From: Frigoriglobus tundricola
GTDB lineage: Bacteria; Planctomycetota; Planctomycetia; Gemmatales; Gemmataceae
NCBI RefSeq assembly: GCF_013128195.2
Contig: NZ_CP053452.2
Span: 5,704,001-5,768,000, forward strand
Direction of reading: 5' to 3'
Length of the DNA: 64,000 bases
The number at the start of each line of letters is the position of its first letter. Position 1 is the first letter of the stretch. Shown here piece by piece: positions 41,380 to 49,494 of this stretch. Both the position numbers and the translations under genes were made by a program. The notes under the pieces are model-generated. The model did not search any database. It was not told the origin of the DNA and was given only the letters and a program-made list of their open reading frames with translations.

Positions 41380-42615
41380 TCAGGTGAACTTCAGCAAGGC
41401 CTTCAGTTGTTTCTCGGACAGGGGGCTATCAAACTCGCAGCCGTGGACCCAGTGCCCGGCCGTTTCGGACTGGACCCGAACGACCCGCACCGTCAGGTGC
41501 TGGGGCGGGCCGCTCGGGTCGACCAGCAGCTCGACGAACAGCTCCGTTCCCGGCTCGAAGCGCCGCGCCAGCAGCACCCCGACCCCGCGGGCCGACACGT
41601 TTTGGACGACGAGCGGCCACGTTTCCTGCGAGTCGCTCCCGGCGTGGACGTCGGTGTTGACCACACCGAAGCTCCCGACCGCCAGCGGGTAGCGGGCGTC
41701 GGCCCGGCGGTCCGCGGGGAGGGCGGCCGGGGCGGGGAGCGGCGCGGGCGTCGTGACGACGTCCTCCTTCGGGCGCCGGCGCCCGGTGAGGATCTTGAAG
41801 AACTCCAGGCACGAGGCCGGGCGGCGCTCGGGGTTCGGGTCCAGGGCCGACAGGATGGCCGCGTCGACCCGCTCGCTCAGGCCCGGCACCAGGGACCGGG
41901 CGGGCGGGAGCCGCTTGAGTTCCTTGTTGGTCAGGATCGCGAGGTGGGACTTCGCGTCGAACGGCACCCGGCCGGTGACCGCGTTGTACAGGGTCGCCGC
42001 GAGCGAGTAGACGTCGCACCGCGCGTCGGCCGTCTTGGCGCTCGAGAACTGCTCGGGGGCCATGAAGTGCGGCGTGCCGAGCCCGCTCGCGGGGCGGGTG
42101 AGGTCGTGCGCCGGGTCGCTGTGGTCCTTGGCGAGGCCGAAGTCCGTGAGCTTGGCCTTGCCGTCCGCCATGACCAGGATGTTGTCCGGCTTCACGTCCC
42201 GGTGGACCACCTGCCGCTCGTGCGCGTAGTGCAGCGCCTGGGCGATCTGAGTGGTGATGCGGATGGCCACGTCCACGGCCACCCGCCCGTGGCGCTCGAT
42301 CCGCTCGCCCAGGTTCCCGGCCTCGATCAGTTCGTACACGAGGTAGCTGATCTCGCCGTCGTTTTCGACCGCCAAGGCGCGGACGATGTTGGGGTGCTCG
42401 AGCCCGCGGGCCGCCTTGAACTCCAGGGCCAGCCGGTGGTGGAGGGCCGGGTTCTCGGACAGTTTGAACCGCAGCACCTTGACGGCGACCAGCTGGTCGG
42501 TGCGGCGGTCGAAGGCGCGGTACACGGTCCCCGCCCCGCCGCTGCCGATCGGGTCCCGAAACTCGTACCGGTCGCTCGATGGCAGCCGGGCCGGCCGCAC
42601 GGTCGTTGAGGTCAC
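41380..42615 (-). CDS. Ser/Thr protein kinase with C-terminal PilZ domain
   Basis: A 411-residue cytoplasmic kinase. The start is GTG because GGAGGG lies just upstream (bases 42624-42629 on the minus strand); the longer open frame to 43068 is antisense noise. The glycine loop is IGSGGAGTVYRAF (residues 23-35), the ATP lysine is K46, the catalytic loop is H138-R139-D140 (VVHRDVKPDNIL) and DFG starts at D158. The C-terminal domain (about 303-411) is PilZ-like, with the c-di-GMP motifs RxxxR at R304-R308 (RADAR) and NxSxxG at N339-G344 (NVSARG). The kinase is therefore predicted to bind c-di-GMP. The next gene upstream on the strand encodes a related kinase-PilZ fusion. Target unknown. Confidence 0.9.
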   Translation of the reverse strand: MTSTTVRPARLPSSDRYEFRDPIGSGGAGTVYRAFDRRTDQLVAVKVLRFKLSENPALHHRLALEFKAARGLEHPNIVRALAVENDGEISYLVYELIEAGNLGERIERHGRVAVDVAIRITTQIAQALHYAHERQVVHRDVKPDNILVMADGKAKLTDFGLAKDHSDPAHDLTRPASGLGTPHFMAPEQFSSAKTADARCDVYSLAATLYNAVTGRVPFDAKSHLAILTNKELKRLPPARSLVPGLSERVDAAILSALDPNPERRPASCLEFFKILTGRRRPKEDVVTTPAPLPAPAALPADRRADARYPLAVGSFGVVNTDVHAGSDSQETWPLVVQNVSARGVGVLLARRFEPGTELFVELLVDPSGPPQHLTVRVVRVQSETAGHWVHGCEFDSPLSEKQLKALLKFT

Positions 42616-42740
42616 CGGAGACGCCCTCCACAGGTTCGATCGGTCGGGACATGGGTCCGGGGCGAACCCGGACGCAAAAGCATAGGTCACGGCACGTGAT
42701 CGTGACGGACGTACCAACGTTACGTATCGGGTGCCGGGGG

Positions 42741-43642
42741 CTAGGCCGTCGGGGGCGGCGGCCACATGTCCAGGCGGTAGCGGGCGGCCAGCACGAAGCC
42801 GTTCTCGCGCGTCGGGGGCCGCACGACCGAGATCAGGAGGGCCAGGCCCGCCGTGCCGCGGACCCCCTCGAACGCCAGGTAGGCGTACGAGGTCGAGAGC
42901 GGGGCGGTGGTGCGCACCGACGCCCCCCCGGCCGACACCTCCAGGCACTGGCCGCTGAGCGGGCACTCGACGCGGCCGTCCCCGTGGAGGGGGAACACCG
43001 TGACCGAGAACCCGGCCGGGATGCGCGGGTGCTTGCGCCGCTCCCGGTGGTTGCCCAGGGTGTCGCACACGCCGTCGAGCAGGGCGACGATCGGCTTGGC
43101 GGCGTCGCGGGCGAACTCCGGCGACGGGGTCCCGAACAGGCGGCCGGTCGCGACCACCTCGCGGACCGTACCGCCCGCCTCCGGGAGCTGCACCACCACT
43201 TCGAAGCCGAACGGCGGGGGCGGCGCCTTCTTCGTGAACCCGCCGAAGAGCCCGGACGAGGCCGGTGCGACCGGGGACGTGTGGCGGAAGACCACCTCGT
43301 TCCCGGCCCCCGTCACCGTCCGCACCTCACTGGGTTCCCAGAGCGCGTCCAGTTTCACGCGGGCGATCCGCGGGTCGATCGTGGTCAGGAACCGGCGGCT
43401 CCAGGTCCCGTCCGTCGTGCCGGGGGCGGGATCGGGCGGCGCGGCCGATTTGGCCCCGACCAGGATCGCCCGAACCATGTCATCGGGCTCGAGGTCGGGG
43501 TCCGGCGCCTCGCGCCCCCGGAGCCACCCGACCGGCGCGACCGAGAGGACGAACGGCAGTTTGACGCCGGTCGGTTTGGGCGGGGCGTCCGCTTGCGCGG
43601 CGGGCGGCGGGGTCGGCGGGGGCGGTGCGGGCTGCGGGGGGG
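42741..43642 (-). CDS. C-terminal linker and PilZ domain of the frameshifted kinase
   Basis: About 300 residues in the -1 frame relative to the upstream kinase. After a Pro/Ala linker comes a domain beginning KLPFVLSVAPVGWLRG and LEPDDMVRAILVGAK, which was not recognised. The PilZ-like C-terminus (RERRKHPRIPAGFSVTVFPL, then LEVSAGGASVR) has an RxxxR motif (RKHPR) and ExSxxG in place of the usual D/NxSxxG. This suggests possible c-di-GMP binding, weaker than in the neighbouring gene. No start codon at the join is obvious, so it most likely is the second half of the kinase gene. If translated alone, the internal Met of DDMVRAIL is the nearest. Confidence 0.75.
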
Positions 43643-44701
43643 CGTGGCGAACGGGCTCGGCGCGGGCCGCTTGGTCGCGATCAGGCGCGGCAGGCGCGGC
43701 GCGGGCGTGTTGCCCCGCACGGTCTCGTCCGGGGCCGCCGGGCCGCGGGTCGGGTGAACGGCCGGGGCCGGGGTAACGGCCGGGGCCGGGGTGACGTCGG
43801 AGCCCTTGCCCGGCGGGACCCACCCCGCCCGCGCGGTCACGGGCTTCGCGCCGGCCAGGGCGTCGATCAGCTCCCGGCACGACGGGAACCGGTCGTCGGG
43901 CCGCTTGGCGAGCGCGACCGCGATGGCCGCGCGGTCCGACTCGGGCAGCCCGCTGAGGTCCGGCGTACCGGACATGTGCTGGAGCATGATCTGGGCCGAC
44001 GTGCGGCCCGCGAACGGGAACGTGCCGGTGAGCAGCTCCTGGTAGACGAGCGCGAGGCTGTACTGGTCGGAGCGCGTGTGGACCTCGCCGCACAGCACCT
44101 CGGGCGCCCCGTACTTCGGCGTGAGCCCGCGGTTCTTGCTCCCCTCGCCCCGGTCCAGTTTGCTGACCAGCCCGTAGTCGCCGACCTGGACGTGCCCGGC
44201 GGTCAGGAACAGGTTCGCCGGCTTCACGTCCAGGTGCTGGAGCCCGTACCGCTCGCCGATCACGTCGAGCGCCTCGGCCGCCTCGCGCAGGTACCCCAGT
44301 AGTTCGGCGCGGGGGATGCCGGGGAGCCCGGCGGCGGCGCACTCGTGGTACCGGTCCCCGATGTGGCGGTCGGCCAGCCCCATCACCATGATCAACTCGT
44401 CGCCGACGAGTTCGACGCGCTCGAGGCAGAGGAGGAACGGGTGGCGGATCGTCTTGACCTGCTGGAACGCCTCGTACTCCTGGCGCAGGAGCGATTCGTC
44501 GCGGCCGGGGCCGCCGGACACGAACTTGATGGCCTTGTGGAGCCCGCCGGGCACCTCGCACTTCCACACCTCACCGAACCCGCCGCGCCCGAGGGGTTCG
44601 AGCAATACGTACCCGGGGAGCGGAGCGGTGCCGGCCCGCTTCGCGTACAGCGCATGGGCGAGATTTTCGGCCAGCTGTTCGGAGGGGCGAAGTTGGGGCA
44701 T
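43385..44701 (-). CDS. Ser/Thr protein kinase, N-terminal part of a frameshifted kinase-PilZ gene
   Basis: The frame encodes a kinase of about 340 residues plus an out-of-frame tail. The glycine loop is LGRGGFGEVWKCEV and AIKF has the ATP lysine. The catalytic loop is unusual: HLDVKPANLFL (H156-L157-D158, Leu for the usual Arg). The metal-binding loop is GDYGL (Tyr for Phe of DFG). Activation-loop and substrate-site parts (LTPKYGAPEVL, SDQYSLALVYQELLTGTFPF) are intact. After about residue 350 the sequence becomes Arg/Pro noise, while the -1 frame continues with an Ala/Pro linker into a PilZ domain. The likely break is a C7 run on the minus strand (G7 at 43636-43642). Missing one base, or a -1 slip, joins the frames. 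Confidence 0.85.
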   Translation of the reverse strand: MPQLRPSEQLAENLAHALYAKRAGTAPLPGYVLLEPLGRGGFGEVWKCEVPGGLHKAIKFVSGGPGRDESLLRQEYEAFQQVKTIRHPFLLCLERVELVGDELIMVMGLADRHIGDRYHECAAAGLPGIPRAELLGYLREAAEALDVIGERYGLQHLDVKPANLFLTAGHVQVGDYGLVSKLDRGEGSKNRGLTPKYGAPEVLCGEVHTRSDQYSLALVYQELLTGTFPFAGRTSAQIMLQHMSGTPDLSGLPESDRAAIAVALAKRPDDRFPSCRELIDALAGAKPVTARAGWVPPGKGSDVTPAPAVTPAPAVHPTRGPAAPDETVRGNTPAPRLPRLIATKRPAPSPFATPPRSPHRPRRPRRPPRKRTPRPNRPASNCRSSSRSRRSGGSGGARRRTPTSSPMTWFGRSWSGPNRPRRPIPPPARRTGPGAAGS

Positions 44702-44902
44702 GGTGAGTCCCGACGCACGGTACGGGACACAACTTTAGCTCACAATCCGTCACGGGGCGCCGGCGCCGGCGCGCGGGAATTCGGGACGGGCAAGAATCGG
44801 GGGCGGGCCGAACAGTTGAGAATTCGCGCGGGTGCCGAATGGGCCTCGGAACGTGCCGCGCGGCGTCGCTTGAGCGGACGTGCCGGCACGGTGATCGGGG
44901 CC

Positions 44903-44991
44903 TCAAGTCGTAAACCCGTATGTCGTAAAGTCGAAACCCCCGACCCACACCGGTCCTCGGCTTTACGACGTGCGACATAACGACTCGAGAG
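44903..44991. repeat. Dispersed palindromic repeat, family F copy 1
   Basis: The core GTCGTAAAGTCGA (44922-44934) pairs with TCGGCTTTACGAC (44957-44969), and TATGTCG with CGACATA outside it. A relative lies at 57455-57543. The gap 44702-45118 has no gene; it also contains CAACAAAAAATTTTTGTGCC near 45050, an AT-rich patch. Confidence 0.7.
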
Positions 44992-45118
44992 CCGACTCGC
45001 CGTGTCAGATTATGCTGCGACCGCAACGGGATGCGTTCGGCTCGTCATTTCAACAAAAAATTTTTGTGCCTTCGGTCGCCGGCCGGCGCGCGGGGCCGGT
45101 GTCGGAATTCGGGCGGTG

Positions 45119-46270
45119 TCACTTCCCACACGCGAACCGGAACAGGATCTCCGCGGCCGGCTCCAACTGCGCCAGATCGATCCACTCGTCCTTTGTGTGC
45201 GCCTGCGCGATGTCGCCCGGCCCGAACACCACCGCCGGCACGCCCGCGGCGGCCACGGTCGCGGCGTCCGTACCGAACGGGACCGGGTGGGCGGTGTGGC
45301 GCCCGACCACCGAATCGATCACCGCACCGAACCGCGCGACCAGGTCGCCCGAGAGCTCCGGGCCCAGCGGCAGGCACCCCGACGAGGCGCGGGTGAGGGT
45401 GAACGGGAAGTCCACGTCCGGGCGGGCGCGGAGGACGGCGTCCAGTTCGGCGGTCGCGGTGTCGTACGTCTCGCCGGGGATCAGCCGGCGGTCCACGTCG
45501 GCCCGGCAGTAATCCGGCACGGTGTTCGGCGACACCCCGCCCGTCACCCGGCCGACGGAGACCGTGCGCGGCCCGAGTACGGGATCGGGCGCCCGGTCCT
45601 GGAGCTCCCGGGCGTAGTCCTCGATCCCGCGGAGCAGCCGCGCCATGCGGTACACGGCGCTCACCCCCTGATCGGGGCGCGACGAGTGGCACGCCCGGCC
45701 GCCCGTTTCCAGCGCCCAGCGGGCGACGCCCTTGTGCGCGTTCACGATGTTGAGCAGCGTCGGCTCCGCGACGATCGCGTAATCGGCCCGGAAGCCGCTC
45801 GCCATCAGCTCCTGGACGCCGGCGCCGCCGTGCTCCTCGTCCACGGTGAAGGCGAGCGTCACCCGCGCCGACCCGGGCGGCTTCTCCCGCACCAGGCGCG
45901 CGAACGCCGTCAGCATCACCGCCGCGCCGGCCTTCACGTCGCACGCGCCGCGGCCGTAGAGCCGGCCGCCGGCCACCGCCGCCCCGAACGGCTCAACGGT
46001 CATCGCGTCCACGGGCACGGTGTCCTGGTGCGCCTCGAACAGCACACTGAAGGCGGGCGGGTGCGGCGGCTCGTAGGTCGCAACGAGGTTGTCGCGCTCG
46101 GGGGCGACGTGTTGGCGGCGGACCGCGCACCCGATGTTGCGGAGTTCGTGTTCGAGGAACGCGGTGACGCGCGCCTCGTACAGGATCGCGGGGTCGAGAT
46201 CGGTCCGCCCCATCGGGTTCACCGAGGGGCGCCGGACCAGTTCGCTGAGTAATTGGGGGAGCGGCAGCAT
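45119..46270 (-). CDS. M20-family amidohydrolase (acetylornithine deacetylase/succinyl-DAP desuccinylase-like)
   Basis: A 383-residue M20 dizinc hydrolase. The metal and catalytic motifs are SVLFEAHQDTVPVD (first His/Asp), GRGACDVKAGAAVMLTAF (bridging Asp), FTVDEEHGGAG (catalytic Glu-Glu) and VAEPTLLNIVNAHKG. TDAATVAAAGVPAVVFGPGDIAQAHTKDEWIDL contains the final His. This order is typical of ArgE/DapE/CPG2 enzymes, which remove acyl groups from amino acids. Lys-Gly 'ANAHKGVARWA' favours acetylornithine deacetylase or a similar amidohydrolase; the exact substrate is not readable. It starts at ATG 46270, divergent from sucC. Confidence 0.9.
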   Translation of the reverse strand: MLPLPQLLSELVRRPSVNPMGRTDLDPAILYEARVTAFLEHELRNIGCAVRRQHVAPERDNLVATYEPPHPPAFSVLFEAHQDTVPVDAMTVEPFGAAVAGGRLYGRGACDVKAGAAVMLTAFARLVREKPPGSARVTLAFTVDEEHGGAGVQELMASGFRADYAIVAEPTLLNIVNAHKGVARWALETGGRACHSSRPDQGVSAVYRMARLLRGIEDYARELQDRAPDPVLGPRTVSVGRVTGGVSPNTVPDYCRADVDRRLIPGETYDTATAELDAVLRARPDVDFPFTLTRASSGCLPLGPELSGDLVARFGAVIDSVVGRHTAHPVPFGTDAATVAAAGVPAVVFGPGDIAQAHTKDEWIDLAQLEPAAEILFRFACGK

Positions 46271-46432
46271 GCCTCTATTGAATCACATCGCGGGCCGGAA
46301 CGCTACGTCCCGACCGCCGCCCGGGCCGGAAACGCGCCGCGGAACCGATCGCCACATCCGCCCCGCCCCCTCCCACCGGTCACCCGAGGCCGTATAACTT
46401 CCCAACCATCGTTTTTCGCCGGAGCTGCAGCA

Positions 46433-47644
46433 ATGAAGGTTCACGAGTACCAGGCCAAAGAGCTGCTCGCCGCCGCGGGCGCGAACGTCCCCAAGCACAT
46501 CGTGTGCAAAACGCCCGACGAGGTCGCCGCGGCGTTCGATCAGCTCAGCAACGGCGGCGGGGTGATGGTGAAGGCCCAGATCCACGCCGGCGGGCGCGGG
46601 GCCGGGCAACTGGTGGGCCATTCGGAGAAGCTCGGCGGGGTCAAGTTCTGTAGCAACAAAGAGAAGGCGAAGGCGACCGCCGAGACGATGCTCAAGTACC
46701 CCTTGAAGACCCTTCAGACCGGGCCACAGGGGCAGCCGATCCGCACGCTCATCGTCCAGACCGACGCCGAACCGGCCAAGGAGTACTACGTCGCGGTGGT
46801 GTTCGACCGCGCCCTCGGCCTGCCGGTGCTGATGGCGTCCGCGGCCGGCGGCATGGACATCGAGAAGGTGGCGCACGACACGCCCGAACTCATTATCAAG
46901 GTCCCGTTCAGCCCGGAAACCGGGCTGCTCGCGTTCCAGGCCCGGCGCCTCGCGTACGAGCTCGGCTTCACCGGCGATCAGGTCGCGAAGGCCGAGAAGA
47001 TCATGCTCGCGCTCTCGACGGTGTACCTGGAGAAGGACGCGACCCTCGCCGAGGTCAACCCGCTGGCGGTCACGAAGGGCGGCGACGTGGTCGTGCTGGA
47101 CGCGAAGTTCGACTTCGACGACAACGCCCTGTTCCGGCACAAGGACGTCGCGGCCCTCCGGGACGAGAGCGAGGAGAACCCGGCCGAGGTCCGCGCCGGC
47201 AAGGCGAACTTGAACTTCATTCAGTTAGATGGGACGATCGGGTGCCTCGTCAACGGCGCCGGGCTGGCGATGGCGACGATGGACATCATCAACTACCACG
47301 GCAAGGCCGCCGGTGTCGGGCCGGCGAACTTCCTGGACGTGGGCGGCGGCGTGACGGCCGCCGGCGCGGTCGAGGCGTTCCGCATCATCCTGTCGGACCC
47401 GAAGGTGAAGGGCATCCTGGTGAACGTGTTCGGCGGGATCGCGAGCTGCGCGACCATCGCCGACGCGCTCGTGAAGGCCGGCAAGGAGGTCGGGTTCCGG
47501 GTGCCCGTGGTCGTCCGGCTCGAGGGCAACGAGGTCGAGAAGGCCCGCGCCATCCTGACGGCGGCCGCGGCCGAGCTCCCGACCCTGAAGACCGCCGCCG
47601 ACCTCACCGGCGCCGCGAAACTGGTGGTCGAACTGAGCAAGTGA
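46433..47644 (+). CDS. sucC: Succinyl-CoA synthetase (ADP-forming) beta subunit
   Basis: A 403-residue SucC, the ATP-grasp subunit that with SucD interconverts succinyl-CoA and succinate with formation of ATP or GTP. MKVHEYQAKELLAAAGANVPKHIV opens the protein; PFSPETGLL, ATLAEVNPLAVTK, DAKFDFDDNALFRH, and LDGTIGCLVNGAGLAMATMDIIN with the CoA-binding GGVTAAGAVEAF complete the family. GGAG lies 8 bases before the ATG; the open frame upstream to 46253 is not coding. Its partner sucD is 1.8 kb downstream, separated by a lipoprotein gene and a small membrane-protein gene, all on the same strand. Confidence 0.97.
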   Translation: MKVHEYQAKELLAAAGANVPKHIVCKTPDEVAAAFDQLSNGGGVMVKAQIHAGGRGAGQLVGHSEKLGGVKFCSNKEKAKATAETMLKYPLKTLQTGPQGQPIRTLIVQTDAEPAKEYYVAVVFDRALGLPVLMASAAGGMDIEKVAHDTPELIIKVPFSPETGLLAFQARRLAYELGFTGDQVAKAEKIMLALSTVYLEKDATLAEVNPLAVTKGGDVVVLDAKFDFDDNALFRHKDVAALRDESEENPAEVRAGKANLNFIQLDGTIGCLVNGAGLAMATMDIINYHGKAAGVGPANFLDVGGGVTAAGAVEAFRIILSDPKVKGILVNVFGGIASCATIADALVKAGKEVGFRVPVVVRLEGNEVEKARAILTAAAAELPTLKTAADLTGAAKLVVELSK

Positions 47645-47938
47645 TACCGATGAGCCGAACGCGTGGCGGCCGACACCGCGCTCCCGCCGAAGGTGACGGC
47701 CGAGGAGCGTTTTGAGTGGATCGGTCGGCCGGGGACCGAGGGAATGCGGAACGCGTCACGGCCGTTCAAATTCGGTCACGCGCCGCGCACGTGACGCGAG
47801 GCCGCGACTCCAGATGGCCGGGCGCGACGCGCGGAGCGCGTCGCCTACTCTCCCGAGCCGACCTGTTTACCCGGCCGGGGCCGTCGGCGCCCCCGGCGAA
47901 GAGCTGATTTCCCGTCTCGTACCGGAGAGGAACCCGAG
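47645..47938. other. Gap between sucC and the lipoprotein gene
   Basis: About 290 bases without a complete gene. A short in-frame remnant (near 47665-47765) reads LPPKVTAEERFEWIGRP, which resembles planctomycete membrane-protein fragments, but has no clear start and ends in noise. A hairpin GCGACGCG-CGGAG-CGCGTCGC (around 47822-47842) follows. GGAGAGG is the ribosome site of the next gene. Confidence 0.45.
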
Positions 47939-48934
47939 ATGACCGCGCCCTGGCAGTTCCGTTCGCTGGCCGCCGCCCTGTTCGCAGTGTGTGCGGGGCT
48001 GGCGGCCGCACCCGGTTGCAGCGGCCCCGCGCCGAAGCCCGAGAACAAAGACGAGCACAAGGACGAGGCCAAAGCGGACCCGAAATCGGCTCCGGCGCCC
48101 GGGACGTCCCCGGCGCCCGGGACGACCCCGGCCCCGTCCGTTCCGCCGAAGACCACGCTCCGGGACATCGACCCCCAGGCGACCGCGGCCGTGGGCACCT
48201 TCCTCGGCGCGCTGATCCAGGGCAACGCGAGCCCCGACGCGCTCTCGGGAGCGTTCCTCCGGGTCGTCGGCAAGCCGCTGTTCTTCGGCGGGGACAAGGA
48301 GAAGGGCTACAGCGCGACCGAGGCCGCGAGCTGGCTGAAGCGGACGGGCGAGACCGTGAACAATTTCACCCCCTCGCACGACCAGCACCAGATCGGGGAC
48401 GTGGTGTACGTTCGCGCCGCGCTGACGTCGCGGCTGGGGAACAAGTCGGGCGGGTATTCCCTGCGGTTGGTGAAAGAGGGGCCGGGCTGGAAGGTGGACT
48501 GGTTCTCCCTGGCGTCCGTCGATCCCGACAAAATCACGTTCCCGCCCGCAGCGACACCCGACGCGATCGCTCAGGGGTTCGCGGTCGCAGCGTTCGTCGG
48601 GACGGTCACCGCGGACCCGAACGTGTTCCCGGCCGCCGACCGTGCCCCGCTCGTCGCCGCGGCGCTGACCGGGGAGCTGCGCAAGAAGTGGGCCGAGCCG
48701 TTCCCCTCGGACGCGGCGGAGGGCCGCGACTACAACCCGGGCAAAATCAACACCGAGGCGGTCAAGATCGGCGGCGGGACGACCGCGATCACCGTGACCC
48801 GCGCCGGTGAGCAACTGGAGTTCAAGGTCGAACTGACCAAGCCGACCGGCAAGCAGAGCTACGTGGTGAAGCTGGTAAAAGGCGCCGGGCCGACCGAGTG
48901 GCTCGTGAGCGAGGTGACCGAAGCCAAGGGGTGA
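47939..48934 (+). CDS. Lipoprotein, hypothetical
   Basis: A 331-residue lipoprotein of unknown function. The ATG is preceded by GGAGAGG. The signal ends AAAPGCSG with the lipobox Cys at residue 27. A Lys/Glu/Pro-rich linker (NKDEHKDEAKADPK, PGTSPAPGTTPAP) follows to about 70. The globular part (about 75-331) has beta strands and helices with DPQATAAVGTFLGALIQGNASPD, KGYSATEAASWLKRTGETVNNFTP, VYVRAALTSRLGNKSGGYSLRLVKEG, and PTEWLVSEVTE; such repeated domains in secreted proteins resemble NTF2-like or SnoaL folds, but this is not certain. It lies between sucC and sucD but its role in the TCA cycle, if any, is not evident. Confidence 0.8.
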   Translation: MTAPWQFRSLAAALFAVCAGLAAAPGCSGPAPKPENKDEHKDEAKADPKSAPAPGTSPAPGTTPAPSVPPKTTLRDIDPQATAAVGTFLGALIQGNASPDALSGAFLRVVGKPLFFGGDKEKGYSATEAASWLKRTGETVNNFTPSHDQHQIGDVVYVRAALTSRLGNKSGGYSLRLVKEGPGWKVDWFSLASVDPDKITFPPAATPDAIAQGFAVAAFVGTVTADPNVFPAADRAPLVAAALTGELRKKWAEPFPSDAAEGRDYNPGKINTEAVKIGGGTTAITVTRAGEQLEFKVELTKPTGKQSYVVKLVKGAGPTEWLVSEVTEAKG

Positions 48935-48993
48935 GAACGGACGGGCACCGGTTGGCGCCGCGCTGGGGATACCGGAGCGTCGTGATTTCTGAC

Positions 48994-49072
48994 TGTAGCC
49001 GGCCTCTGTGAGGTCGGTACGACACGATTCCCGGAGCACCGGCCTCACAGAGGCCGGCTGCGGACGACGTGC
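48994..49072. repeat. Dispersed palindromic repeat, family B copy 2
   Basis: Left TGTAGCCGGCCTCTGTGAGG and right CCTCACAGAGGCCGGCTGCG form an inverted pair around TCGGTACGACACGATTCCCG. The right half of the spacer (GGAGCACCGG) and the right flank (GGACGACGTGCC) match other copies at 19818-19860 and 63595-63662. It lies 5' of the small membrane-protein gene. Confidence 0.8.
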
Positions 49073-49182
49073 CTGCGCCGACCGGTTGACACCCGGCCGA
49101 ACCAACATAGTTGTTCCGAGGCGCCGGTGTGATGCTGCAACCGCGACGCGCCCCGTTCTGATGCCGCAGAAGGTGCCGAGCC

Positions 49183-49494
49183 ATGCCGCCCGAGAACCCG
49201 CTCGACCGCCTGCACCGCGACCTCGGCCTCAAGCGGCTCAACCCGCTGTGGGCGAAGCTCGAAATCGTGTTCGGCCTCGTGGCGGTCGGGGCCGGAATCG
49301 TGAGTGCCGTCCACGCGGCTCCGCGCCCGGAAGATCCGTTCTGGGCGTGGCTCGGGCCGGTGGCACTCATTACCCTCGGCGGGTACCTCGCGCTCGCCGG
49401 GCACCGCAGCCACTTGTATCAATCGAATAACCGCCTCGCTGCGCACCTGGCGGAACTGGTTCGCTCCCTACAGCCGTCCGAGAAGGCCCCATGA
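49183..49494 (+). CDS. Small two-helix membrane protein overlapping sucD
   Basis: A 103-residue protein. Two hydrophobic segments ([21 protein letters not shown] near 25-45 and [21 protein letters not shown] near 54-73) make a hairpin membrane protein; the start is basic ([11 protein letters not shown]). Its stop codon overlaps the sucD start by four bases (ATGA at 49491), a strong sign of translational coupling with sucD. No domain name was recognised. Function is unknown; its coupling to sucD suggests it is expressed at a comparable level. Confidence 0.75.
   Translation: MPPENPLDRLHRDLGLKRLNPLWAKLEIVFGLVAVGAGIVSAVHAAPRPEDPFWAWLGPVALITLGGYLALAGHRSHLYQSNNRLAAHLAELVRSLQPSEKAP

Noticed and set aside
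39838..42609. Plus-strand ORF of 923 residues
   Set aside because: It runs antisense through the ATP-grasp and kinase-PilZ genes, which have full catalytic motifs; the ORF has no recognisable domain.
42616..43068. Extension of the first kinase-PilZ protein to 562 residues
   Set aside because: The added residues are antisense-like Pro/Arg noise; GGAGGG followed by GTG at 42615 gives a better start.
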